Below, one piece after another: positions 1 to 8,000 of a stretch of 11,205 nucleotides of DNA; position 1 is the stretch's first letter, and every line of letters starts with the position of its first letter. The DNA is taken from positions 1 to 11,205 of the forward strand of contig CAMLMI010000135.1 in NCBI GenBank assembly GCA_946480965.1, read 5' to 3'. The notes beneath the pieces were generated by a model. The model was not told the DNA's origin and made no database searches. It saw only the letters and a list, made by a program, of their open reading frames with translations. The DNA is from an uncultured Verrucomicrobiales bacterium (GTDB taxonomy: Bacteria; Verrucomicrobiota; Verrucomicrobiae; Limisphaerales; CANJSG01). The position numbers and the translations under genes are program-made.

Positions 1-1812
1 GCCGATGGTGAACTTGTGGAAGCGCAGCATGTCCATCACGCCCACGGCCGGCAGACCGGCGGCGAAGAGATCGGGCCGCTGGTTGATCACCGCGCCGACG
101 AGCAGGCCGCCGTTGCTGCCGCCCATTAGCGCCAGCTTCTTCGGGTTGGTCACCTTTTCCTTCACGAGGTATTCGGCCGCCGCGATGCAGTCGTCGAAGA
201 CGTTCTGCTTTTGCAGCTTGGTTCCGGCCTTGTGCCATTGCTCGCCGTATTCGCCGCCGCCCCGGAGGTTGACCACGGCATAGACGCCGCCGAGTTCCAG
301 CCAGCCGGCGACCGCCGTGGAGAAGCCTGGAGTGAGGCTGATGTTGAAGCCGCCGTAGCCGTAGAGGAGCGTGGGATTGGAACCGTCGAGGTCCAGCCCC
401 TTGCGCGCGGTGATGAACATGGGCACGCGCGTGCCGTCCTTGCTGGTGAAGAAGACCTGGCGGGTCTCGTAGTTGTCGGAGTTGAAGGACAGGCTGGGCT
501 TGCGGAAGACGGTGGTCTCGCCGGTCTTCAGATCGAGCCGGTAGCTGGTGGCGGGCGTGGTGTAGCCGCTGAAGCTGAAGAAGGTTTCCGTGTCCGTGCG
601 TTTGCCGCCGAAACCGCCGGCGCTGCCGATGCCGGGCAACGGCAGTTCGCGGACAAAGGCGCCGTCCAGCTTGTGGATCTTCACCACGCTGCGGGCATCC
701 TTCAGGTAGGTGAGGAAGAACTGGCCACCCACGGTGCTGACGCCTTGGAGCGTGTCGTCGGTCTGGGGAATCAGTTCCTTCCAATTCGCGCGTTCGGGCT
801 GGGTGGTATCGATGGCGATGACGCGGTTGCGCGGGGCGTTCAGGTCGGTGCGGAACCAGAAGACCGGGCCTTCATTGTCCACGAAGCTGTAGTCGGCGTC
901 GAAGTCGGTCAGCAACGGCTTCACCGTCCAGGCCGAGTCCTGGAGATCGACGTAGAAGACGCGGTTCTTCGGATCGGTGCCCTGCGACGAAGTGATGATC
1001 AGGTAGCGGCCGTCATCGGTGACGCCGGCGCCGAAGTTCCACTCCTTTTGGTCGGGCCGATGATAGACCAGCCGGTCCTCGGACTGCGGGGTGCCGAGCT
1101 TGTGGAAGTAGAGTTTGTGGAAGTAGTTCGCCTTGGAGAGCTTCGTCTCCTCCGTCGGCGCGTCGTAGCGGCTGTAGAAGAAGCCGCTGCCGTCCTTCAG
1201 CCATGACGCACTGGAGAACTTCACCCACTCGATCTTGTCCGGCAGGTCCTTGCCCGTGGCGATGTCGCGGACCAGCCATTCCTGCCAATCCGAGCCGGAG
1301 CGGGAAATGCCGTAGGCCAGCAGCTTGCCGTCCTCCGAGATCTCCGTGCCGGAGAGGGCCACCGTGCCGTCGGCGGACAGCGTGTTGGGATCAAGCAGCA
1401 CCTTGGGTTCGGCCGTGAGCGACTCCATCGTGTAGAGCACCGCCTGGTTCTGGAGGCCGGAATTTCGGCTGATGAAGTAGCGGTTGCCGTGTTTGGACGG
1501 CAGGCCGAAGCGCTCGAAGTTCCACAGTGTCTCCAGCCGCGCGCGGATGCGTTCGCGCTCCGGGATGGTGGCGAGGTAGCCGAAGGTCACCTTGTTCTGC
1601 GCCTCCACCCAGGCCTTGGTCTCGGGCGCGTTGTCGTCCTCCAGCCAACGGTAGGGATCGGGCACTTCGACGCCGTGGAGGGTTTCGACGACGGCATCTT
1701 TGCGGGTCTCGGGATACTTCAAGGGCGAGGAAGCGGCGTTGGACATGGAAACGAAGCCGGCGGCGAAGGTCAGCACGCCGACGATGCGGGAGATGGAGGA
1801 GACGTTGGCCAC
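1..1812 (-). CDS. Prolyl oligopeptidase family serine peptidase (S9A), secreted; C-terminus cut by window edge
   Basis: This gene encodes a serine peptidase of the prolyl oligopeptidase family, which cleaves short peptides after proline; the signal-like N-terminus suggests it acts in the periplasm. Numbering from a GTG at 1812, the N-terminal S9 signature VPDPYRWLED lies at residues 50-59. The beta-propeller follows, and the alpha/beta-hydrolase domain begins near residue 470. There, YGYGG carries the expected oxyanion tyrosine (Y486), then comes NLRGGGEYGEQWHKAG, then GGSNGG with catalytic Ser566 (codon 115-117). The catalytic Asp and His, about 160 residues further on, are outside the window. 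The start is uncertain. From GTG 1812 the protein opens with a hydrophobic stretch (IVGVLTFAAGFVSM) ending in SNAA, a credible signal peptide; TTG 1848 or GTG 1854 would add an Arg-rich n-region. ATG 1746 would give a cytoplasmic form. None has a clear Shine-Dalgarno. The frame is open without interruption to the edge. Confidence 0.95.
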   Translation of the reverse strand, partial: MANVSSISRIVGVLTFAAGFVSMSNAASSPLKYPETRKDAVVETLHGVEVPDPYRWLEDDNAPETKAWVEAQNKVTFGYLATIPERERIRARLETLWNFERFGLPSKHGNRYFISRNSGLQNQAVLYTMESLTAEPKVLLDPNTLSADGTVALSGTEISEDGKLLAYGISRSGSDWQEWLVRDIATGKDLPDKIEWVKFSSASWLKDGSGFFYSRYDAPTEETKLSKANYFHKLYFHKLGTPQSEDRLVYHRPDQKEWNFGAGVTDDGRYLIITSSQGTDPKNRVFYVDLQDSAWTVKPLLTDFDADYSFVDNEGPVFWFRTDLNAPRNRVIAIDTTQPERANWKELIPQTDDTLQGVSTVGGQFFLTYLKDARSVVKIHKLDGAFVRELPLPGIGSAGGFGGKRTDTETFFSFSGYTTPATSYRLDLKTGETTVFRKPSLSFNSDNYETRQVFFTSKDGTRVPMFITARKGLDLDGSNPTLLYGYGGFNISLTPGFSTAVAGWLELGGVYAVVNLRGGGEYGEQWHKAGTKLQKQNVFDDCIAAAEYLVKEKVTNPKKLALMGGSNGGLLVGAVINQRPDLFAAGLPAVGVMDMLRFHKFTIG

Positions 1813-1841
1813 GAGGCCGAACCGTAGTCGCGGACGACGCC

Positions 1842-1854
1842 GTGGCAATGCCAC
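1842..1854. promoter_or_regulatory. Perfect 6+6 inverted repeat at the peptidase 5' end
   Basis: GTGGCA-A-TGCCAC is a perfect palindrome with a single central base. It sits 30 bp upstream of the GTG 1812 start and overlaps the alternative TTG/GTG starts at 1848 and 1854. It has the size and symmetry of a dimeric-regulator operator. A 12-base match in GC-rich DNA can also be chance, and if translation begins at 1854 it would lie inside the coding sequence. Confidence 0.2.
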
Positions 1855-2090
1855 AACCGGGGGATCGGACCTGCGGGCGAATGTTCGGATTTCAGACAAC
1901 GGCCCCGAGTCCGATGGCCGACGACGTTTCGTCGAAGGCTATGCAGTGGGGCGAGCACTGCTGTGTCGAATGACAGGCCTTTCATCACGCGGAGTCGTCC
2001 GGGCCCATCGAGCAGAGCTGGCGGATCTGAGCCCAGTCCCCAACAACCCTCAAAGGTGTTTGCGGGACACGGTTGGGTGACAGCTTCGGT

Positions 2091-2462
2091 TCATCCTTGG
2101 GCAGCAGTTAATCCGCCCCAAGCTCCGGACAACGAGATGTTCCCATCTTCGCGCCGAGTAACTGAGAAACGGAGCGTGGCGGAACTGACCGGCCCTGAAT
2201 ACATGCCCAGTCCCGTTGGCATTCCGAGGCGTCGCACCGGCGCAAGAGTTGTGCATGGCAGTGAGATCTCGAAAGAAGGGAGCCCCTGGATAGGCCTTTC
2301 GGGATCAGCCGCCAGAAACACGCCGTTCTCGTCTATCCACAACTCGTATCGCATCAGCGCGTCCTCAAAGTGAACAATGGTAAGTTGTCGGCCTTCCTCC
2401 AACGGTTCAGTGGTGATTTTGGCGGTGAGCAGCAGGCTCACTTCATCGCGATTCCAGTTCAT
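2091..2462 (-). CDS. Hypothetical small protein (123 aa), lower GC than neighbours
   Basis: I do not recognise this protein. It starts MNWNRDEVSLLLTAK and ends in AAQG. It has no signal peptide or membrane segment. The alternation of charged and hydrophobic residues (QLTIVHFEDALMRYELWID; LRFSVTRREDGNISLSGAW) suggests a compact, beta-rich cytosolic domain. The composition reads like a real protein, unlike the Arg/Pro/Ala-rich antisense translations common elsewhere in the window. It is co-directional with the histidine kinase upstream (164-bp gap) and the peptidase downstream, with gaps too large to imply an operon. A sample of its DNA (2341-2400) is about 52% GC against about 75% for a kinase sample (3601-3660), which suggests recent acquisition or weak expression. 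No Shine-Dalgarno is visible before ATG 2462. Its size and isolation would fit an orphan immunity-type or housekeeping orphan protein, but that is speculation. Confidence 0.6.
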   Translation of the reverse strand: MNWNRDEVSLLLTAKITTEPLEEGRQLTIVHFEDALMRYELWIDENGVFLAADPERPIQGLPSFEISLPCTTLAPVRRLGMPTGLGMYSGPVSSATLRFSVTRREDGNISLSGAWGGLTAAQG

Positions 2463-2626
2463 GGATGATCAAGTTCCAGCACTGTTGGAGGGCTGTGTTG
2501 CCCGGACCTTTCCCGGGATTTCAGCAGGCTCCTTTGCTGGTGCGGAACATGACTGTGGCGGTTTGGAATTCCAGCGGGAACTCGGTTGGGAGCATCCAGT
2601 CCGGCCTCCCTACGGAATCCCGCGCA
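2463..2626 (-). other. Spacer after the kinase with two mini-ORFs, possible remnant of a lost gene
   Basis: The kinase stop codon overlaps an ATG (ATGA at 2627-2624), the usual arrangement for a translationally coupled next gene. That frame reads only MRGIP and then meets TAG at 2612-2610. Just downstream, a GGGAGG (2610-2605) stands nine bases before an ATG at 2595 that opens a 24-codon frame (MLPTEFPLEFQTATVMFRTS..., TGA at 2523-2521). Either may be chance. The second has a better ribosome-binding site than most genes in the window. No larger gene is present. Confidence 0.3.
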
Positions 2627-4720
2627 TCAGGAGGCGTCGGCGATGTCGGGCTCCGCGGTGGGCAACGGCGCTTCCACCGTCAGCTTCGTGCCCCGGCCGG
2701 GGGCGCTCTCGAAGGTTACGCGGCCGCCGACCTCGGCGACGCGTTCGCGGATGCCGATGAGGCCAAAGCCACCGTCGCTGGCGGGGGGATGTTCGGGGTC
2801 GAAGCCCTTGCCATCGTCCTCGACCCGCAGCCGGACGGAGCGTTCCGCGAATTCGAGCCGCACCTTCACGCGGGCCGCGCCGGAATGCCGCAGTGCGTTG
2901 GTGATGGCTTCTTGGCCAACGCGGAGCAGGGTGTTCTCCAGCGCGGCGGAAAGGCGCCGCGTCCTGCCCGCCACCTCGAACTCGGTCACGGGCGTGTCGC
3001 CGCGCCGCACCTGTTCCACGACCTCTTTCAGCGCGTCGGCCAGTGAACGGTTCTCCAACGCCTGCGAGCGCATGTTCCAGATGGAGCGCCGGGCCTCGGC
3101 CAGGCTGCCGCGCGCGACCTCGTGGGCGATGGCCAGATGTTTGGCCGCCTCGCCGGGGGCCTCGGGCATCTGGAGTTTCACGAGTTCGAGGTGCATCGAG
3201 ATCGCGCCGAGCCCCTGCGCGAGCGTGTCGTGGATCTCGCGGGCGATGCGGCTGCGCTCGGCCAGCATCGCGGCGAACTCCGCCTCGGCGGTCCGTCGCC
3301 GCGCCGCCTGTTCCCTCAGCCGCAGCCGCGCGGCCACCACGATCCAGCCCGCCACCCCGGCCAGACCCAGCGCCACGCCCGCGAGCAACCGGATGATCCG
3401 CTCCGGCGTCCACCACGACGGTGCCTCCACGATCTCCAGATCGAAGGCCGACCGGAGCAGCAGCTGGAACGTGTCCGGCTCCAGCACGCCACTGCCCAGG
3501 TCTGCGTTTTCCGAAAGCACGGTGCAGATGCCCGTCGCGCGCACGCGGCTGCCCACGCGCCATTCCGAGAAGGGAGAGAAGCCGTTGGGCAGCGTCACCA
3601 GCCCGCGCACCACGCGATCGCCCAGATCCAGGCCCAGCGCCCAGCCGTCCGGAGTCTGCCGCAGCTCGGTCAACCGCGCCTCGACCGAGACCAGGTCGGC
3701 GTCGTGCTCCAGCGCGTCCTCGATCGTCGCCACGGGCTGAGGCTCCGGCGGCGCACCGGAGCGGACCCGCCGATAGACCGCGTCCTCGAGAATGGGCGTG
3801 TAGCCGCCGCTGTTGGGAAAGCCGACGGCCTCCACGAAATCTCCCGGCACGACCGTCAGGTTCGTCTGGCCGGAGCGGATGTGCAGCCCCCGGTCGCCAT
3901 CGCGCAGCCAGAGCGATTCGCCGCGCCGCGAATGCAGGACCGTGCCCGCGACGCGGACCCGATGGCCGTAGTCGCCGGCGGGATCGAAGCGGAAGAGCTG
4001 CGCCACCGGCACCGGCGGCGTCTCCGCCCAGCGGCCGGGCGGCGCGACGAGCCGTTGGAGCGGCTCGTCCTTCGGCACGAGCAGGTGCGGCGTGAGCGCC
4101 TGGCGGTTGCGGTTCGAGCGGTAGAAGCAGAAGCCGCGCACGCGCACCTCCGAGTCGATCCATTCCTCGGGCGCGAGCGTCGCGTTGACCTGCACGGAGA
4201 GGCGCTGGCCGCCGGTCGCCAGCACCAGCAGGCTCTTGGTCCGCGTCCACCAGACCGGCTCCACCGAACGCACCACGCCCTCCAGCTCGACCCATTCGGC
4301 GTCGAACGCCCCGGACAGCAGCCGGTCCGCAGCGACGCGTGTCGGCGCGGGCATCTCGCCCGGACCGAGCCGGGTCGCGCCCGTGACCAGCATGCACGGC
4401 GCGTAGCCGCCGGGATCGGTCACGCCGACGACCTCGATCTGGTCGCCGCGCGCCAGGGCGTCGAAGTGCTCGGGCCGACCCAGCAGATAGATGCCCGACG
4501 AATCGTCGCGGAGAATGCCGGCACCGGCCGGCTCTGCTTCGCCCATCCAAGTGCCCCGCAGGCGCACCGGGCGCTTCGCGGCGGCTTCGTCCTGCGACAA
4601 CGCGCGGACCTGCGCCGCGCGCGTCAGTTCGACCGCGCCGCTCTCGGCCGCTTCCAAACGAGTCAGCCAAGCGCCCAGGAGCAGCGCCAACCAGAGAAGC
4701 AGGGAACGGAACCGGTTCAT
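2627..4720 (-). CDS. Sensor histidine kinase, NarL/DesK type (HisKA_3 + HATPase_c) with duplicated periplasmic sensor
   Basis: This is an inner-membrane two-component sensor kinase (697 aa) that would autophosphorylate on histidine and pass phosphate to a response regulator. A signal peptide (residues 1-25, LLLWLALLLGAWL then EAA) is followed by about 415 periplasmic residues and a single transmembrane helix at about 442-464 (LLAGVALGLAGVAGWIVV). The HisKA_3 dimerisation helix carries the phospho-acceptor H497 in SRIAREIHDTLAQGLG. The ATPase domain has the N-box QEAITNALRHS (N608), G1 box DDGKGFD (635-641) and G2 box GGFGLIGIRER (650-660). The periplasmic part is two similar modules (about 50-200 and 252-400), each with OB-fold-like strands and a GGY motif, as in secreted nucleic-acid-binding-like OB domains; the ligand is unknown. 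I chose ATG 4720 because it places the signal peptide at the N-terminus; the frame extends to 4768. It is divergent from the large secreted protein. No response regulator gene follows. Confidence 0.96.
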   Translation of the reverse strand: MNRFRSLLLWLALLLGAWLTRLEAAESGAVELTRAAQVRALSQDEAAAKRPVRLRGTWMGEAEPAGAGILRDDSSGIYLLGRPEHFDALARGDQIEVVGVTDPGGYAPCMLVTGATRLGPGEMPAPTRVAADRLLSGAFDAEWVELEGVVRSVEPVWWTRTKSLLVLATGGQRLSVQVNATLAPEEWIDSEVRVRGFCFYRSNRNRQALTPHLLVPKDEPLQRLVAPPGRWAETPPVPVAQLFRFDPAGDYGHRVRVAGTVLHSRRGESLWLRDGDRGLHIRSGQTNLTVVPGDFVEAVGFPNSGGYTPILEDAVYRRVRSGAPPEPQPVATIEDALEHDADLVSVEARLTELRQTPDGWALGLDLGDRVVRGLVTLPNGFSPFSEWRVGSRVRATGICTVLSENADLGSGVLEPDTFQLLLRSAFDLEIVEAPSWWTPERIIRLLAGVALGLAGVAGWIVVAARLRLREQAARRRTAEAEFAAMLAERSRIAREIHDTLAQGLGAISMHLELVKLQMPEAPGEAAKHLAIAHEVARGSLAEARRSIWNMRSQALENRSLADALKEVVEQVRRGDTPVTEFEVAGRTRRLSAALENTLLRVGQEAITNALRHSGAARVKVRLEFAERSVRLRVEDDGKGFDPEHPPASDGGFGLIGIRERVAEVGGRVTFESAPGRGTKLTVEAPLPTAEPDIADAS
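3521..3967 (-). repeat. Kinase periplasmic sensor module, copy 2 (residues 252-400)
   Basis: This copy runs from HRVRVAGTV through GDFVEAVGFPNSGGYTPIL and VSVEARLTEL to GSRVRATGIC. It matches copy 1 landmark by landmark with nearly equal spacing (about 150 residues each), which indicates an ancient tandem duplication of the sensor. It ends about 40 residues before the transmembrane helix. Confidence 0.6.
4121..4573 (-). repeat. Kinase periplasmic sensor module, copy 1 (residues 50-200)
   Basis: This copy runs from VRLRGTW through GDQIEVVGVTDPGGYAPCM and VELEGVVRS to SEVRVRGFC. It aligns in order with copy 2: the strand motif V-R-L-R-G-T, then GD-EVVG, then GGY, then a second strand set, then V-R-RG. 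The two halves of each module both look like small five-stranded OB folds, so the sensor may comprise four such folds. The similarity is at protein level; the DNA copies have diverged. Confidence 0.6.
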
Positions 4721-5087
4721 CGTGGACGGGCCCGGACTCCGCCGAAGCGGTCCGGAAGCCCGGCGCAATTACCTGCCCGGGTGAAATCAAAGTCCACGCG
4801 GAAGCGCCGGATTGGTATCGGATGGACGCGCCTCCCGTGAATCCCGTGCCAGCCGACGAAAGCCGTTGAAAGCCCCGTCGCGGCGGCGCAAGTGCTGGGA
4901 GCGTAGTCAAAAGGGTCCGCCGGTTGTCGCTAGCGGCGGGCCCGTTGGTAGGACCGCAGGGTTCCGCGCCCGCGCCGGTCTTCATCCGTCCCGAATCCTC
5001 CGCCGTGGAGCGGGCCCGAGATCGCGGCCGGGCTTCGATGTGCCACGGGGACGAGGCGGGACATTTGTCGCGGACTCAAAACGAAGA
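4721..5087. promoter_or_regulatory. Divergent intergenic region between the kinase and the repeat protein
   Basis: This 367-bp stretch holds no credible gene. Both flanking genes start from it in opposite directions, so it must contain both promoters. I see no convincing -35/-10 pair for either gene in the GC-rich sequence. The only AT-richer patch, near 4785-4802 (GTGAAATCAAAG), lies about 70 bp upstream of the kinase start and is the best candidate zone for its promoter. The last bases before ATG 5088 (ACTCAAAACGAAGA) are purine-rich but have no strong Shine-Dalgarno. Confidence 0.5.
4913..4943. promoter_or_regulatory. Strong stem-loop in the divergent spacer
   Basis: GGGTCCGCCG pairs with CGGCGGGCCC across an 11-base loop. 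As plus-strand RNA it gives ten contiguous pairs including one G-U wobble. It lies about 145 bp before the repeat-protein start and would sit in its leader if transcription begins upstream. Read on the minus strand, the stem carries one C-A mismatch and is followed by TTTTG, resembling a weak intrinsic terminator that could insulate the kinase. An operator is also possible. Confidence 0.35.
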
Positions 5088-8000
5088 ATGAAAACTCCCC
5101 TCAAAAACTGCCTGCCCCTGTTCTGCCTCTTGGCCGGGGCCTCCGCGCTCCGGGTCCAGGCCCAGAGCGGCGTGTGGACCAACGATGCCTCCGGTCTCTG
5201 GAGCGCCGCCCTCAACTGGACCAACGGCGTCGTGGCCGACGGAGCCGGGTCCACCGCCGACTTCGCCACGGTGAACCTGACCGCTGATCGCGTCGTCACG
5301 CTCGACACCTCCCGCACCCTGGGTTCGCTGCGCCTGGGCGACAGCGTCGGCACGAACGGATTCTCCGCCTGGAGACTGGAGGCTTCGGGCGGCTCGATCC
5401 TGACGCTCTCCACCGGCACCGGCGGTTCGCCCGCGCTCGTGGCCACGGCGGGCACCAACGTCCTGGCGCTGCCGCTCGCGGGCGGGGAGGGCTTCACCAA
5501 GTCGGGCGGCGGCGTGGTCGTGCTCACGGCGGCGAACCCGCTCTCCGGCACGCTGAACCTGGACTCGGAGTCGTTCTTCGCGGTCAACGACGGCGCGGTC
5601 CGCGTCACGGCCAGCGGCGCGCTGGCCAACGTCGCTTCGCCCATCCGTTTCCGGAACAACACGCATCCCGACCAGCTCGGCTCCACGCTCCAGCTCGATG
5701 GCTCGGCCGGTCCCGTCGTCGTCGCGCAGGACTTCCTGATGAACGGCCGCAACCATCCGTCGCCGCAGATCGAGAACCTCGCGGGCAGCAACACGCTCTC
5801 CGGCCTGGTCCAGGTGAACACCGGCGGCGCGAACTACCTGCTCCGCTCCACCGCCGGCACGCTGCACGTCGCGGGCACGCTCTCCTCGCTCGCGGGCGGC
5901 ACGCGCACCTACACCTTCCAGGGCGCGGGCGAACACCTCGTGTCCGGCACCATCGAGAACGGCAACGCCACGGTGAATGTCGCCAAGACCGGACCGGGCA
6001 CGCTCCGGTTGACCGGCGCCAATTCCTTCTCCGGCACGGTCAACCTGCTGGAGGGCGCGGTGGAGTTCTCCACGCTGGAGAACCTCGGCGACCCTTCGAC
6101 CACGCTGAACTTCAACGGCGGTTTCCTCCGCTACGCGCCGGGCGTCACCCTCGACCTCACCGCCAGCAAGCAGCTCACCCTGCTTGGTGCGGGCGGCATC
6201 GACACGGCGGGCAACAACGTCGTCCTCGGCGGCGCGGTGCCGCTCATCGGCGAAGGCGGGTTGACCAAGACCGGCGCGGGGCGGCTGACGCTCGACGGCC
6301 CGGCCTACTACAACGGCGCGACCCGCGTCGCTGTCGGCACATTGGCTCTCGGCGCGGCGGGCAGCCTCGCCAGCACGGGCCTTGTCGTGGCGGCGGGCGC
6401 GACGCTGGACGTTACGGCCCAGAGCGCCTTCGTGCTGCAAGCCGGTCAAACCTTGAGCGGAGACGGCACCGTGCTCGGCTCCATCTCCGACGGCTCCGGC
6501 TCGATCATCAATGCCGGGACGGTGGGCACACCGGGCACGCTGACCTTCGATGGCGTGCTCACGCTCAGCGGCGGCGGCACGTTGGCCTTCGACCTGACCA
6601 ACGCCCCGACGGCTGGAGTCGGAGCGAACGACCTCATCGTGGTGGACGGCGACCTGGCGCTGACGGCGGGCACGGCCGTGACACTCAACTTCCTCAAGGG
6701 CGTGCCCAGTCCCGGCACCTACACGCTGTTCCAGGTCACGGGCAGCATCTCCGGCAATCCCGCCAGCGACCTCGTCGCGCCGGTGCTGGGCAATCGCTAC
6801 ACCGTCGCCTTCGGCGTGGATGCGACCGCGACGCCCAAGCGAGTGACGATGACGATCGTCGGTTCGCCGCAGTCGCTGACCTGGTTGGGCGGCACGGACT
6901 TTTCCTGGAACACCACGTCGCCGAACTGGACCAACCTTCCCTCCGCCGCGCTGGACTTCTTCTCCCAGGGCGACGCGGTGGCCTTCACCGACGTGGGCGA
7001 CGCTTCGCAGCCCGTGTCGTTGACCGAAGCCGTCGCGCCATCCGCCGTCACGGTGAACGCAAGCCAGGACTACACCTTCGCCGCCGGCGGTGGATCGCTC
7101 TCCGGCACGATGGGCCTGACCAAGTCCGGCCCCGGCCGCTTGATCGTGGAGACGGACAACACCTACTCCGGCCCGACGGTGATCGCGGGCGGCACGTTGC
7201 AGATCGGCAACATCTTCAACGGCGGCGCTTCCGGCACGCTCGGCACATTCGGCACCGTCACGAACCACGGCACGCTGGCCTTCAGCCGCGACGGTTCTTC
7301 GACGGCCTTCGCCGTGCCCCAGGCGATCACCGGCACCGGCGGGCTCGTGCAGGAAGGCGCGGGCACGTTGCTCGTCACCGGCAGCAATTCCTTCCAGGGA
7401 CTCACCGTCGTGGCTTTCGGCACGTTGAACGCGCAGACGGCGCAGAGCTTCGGCACGACCGACGCCGGGATCGTCGTGAGCAACAACGCGCAGCTCTACA
7501 TCGGGGCCAACGTGGACTACGGCGCGGAGAACCTCGTGCTCGCGGGCAGCGGTCCCGATGGCAGCGGCGCGCTGCGTAAGGGCTTCAACGGCCCGACCAC
7601 CTTCGGCGGCGCGGTCACGCTGGCCGAGGACGCGATCATCAAGCTGGACGGCGGCGCTTCGCTGAACCTGACCAACACCGCGGGCATCTCCGGCGTGGGC
7701 CGCGCGCTCACGCTCGCGGGCGACGGCGGCAGCTTCGGCACGGTCTGGGGACCGGTGAATCTCGGCGCGGCCACCTTCACCAAGACCGGCGGCGGCACCT
7801 GGACGCTGATGGCGACGAACACCTTCGCCGGTCCGCTCCCGCCGATCACCGGCGTGCTGCGCGTGGCGACGGATCGCGGCTTCGGCTCCGTGCCGGCCAC
7901 GTTGGACAACGCGTATCTGCCCTTGGCCGCCGGCGGTGGACTCGGCGCCGTCAGCAACGTGACGCTCTCGGCCAATCGGGGCATCACGCTCGACACCACG

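Noticed and set aside
211..1206. 331-codon plus-strand frame antisense to the peptidase
   Set aside because: It is a shadow of the peptidase gene; the opposite strand shows the S9A catalytic motifs.
2041..2090. Possible terminator after the 123-aa gene (CAACC/GGTTG with an inner GTGT/ACAC)
   Set aside because: The arms are short, the inner asymmetry is large and there is no U-tract.
1963..2373. 136-codon plus-strand frame opposite the 123-aa gene
   Set aside because: It is rich in Pro, Ser and Arg with no protein-like pattern; the minus-strand translation looks far more natural.
3122..4840. 572-codon plus-strand frame antisense to the kinase
   Set aside because: It is rich in Arg, His, Pro and Ala with no domain, and is a composition shadow of the kinase.
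2610..4985. 791-codon minus-strand frame overlapping the kinase
   Set aside because: The translation is Arg/Gly/Ala-rich and lacks domains; the kinase frame beside it carries all the HisKA_3 and HATPase motifs.
4812..5087. N-terminal extension of the large secreted protein to 4812
   Set aside because: The extra 92 residues are Arg/Ser/Pro-rich and would bury the signal peptide that begins at ATG 5088.
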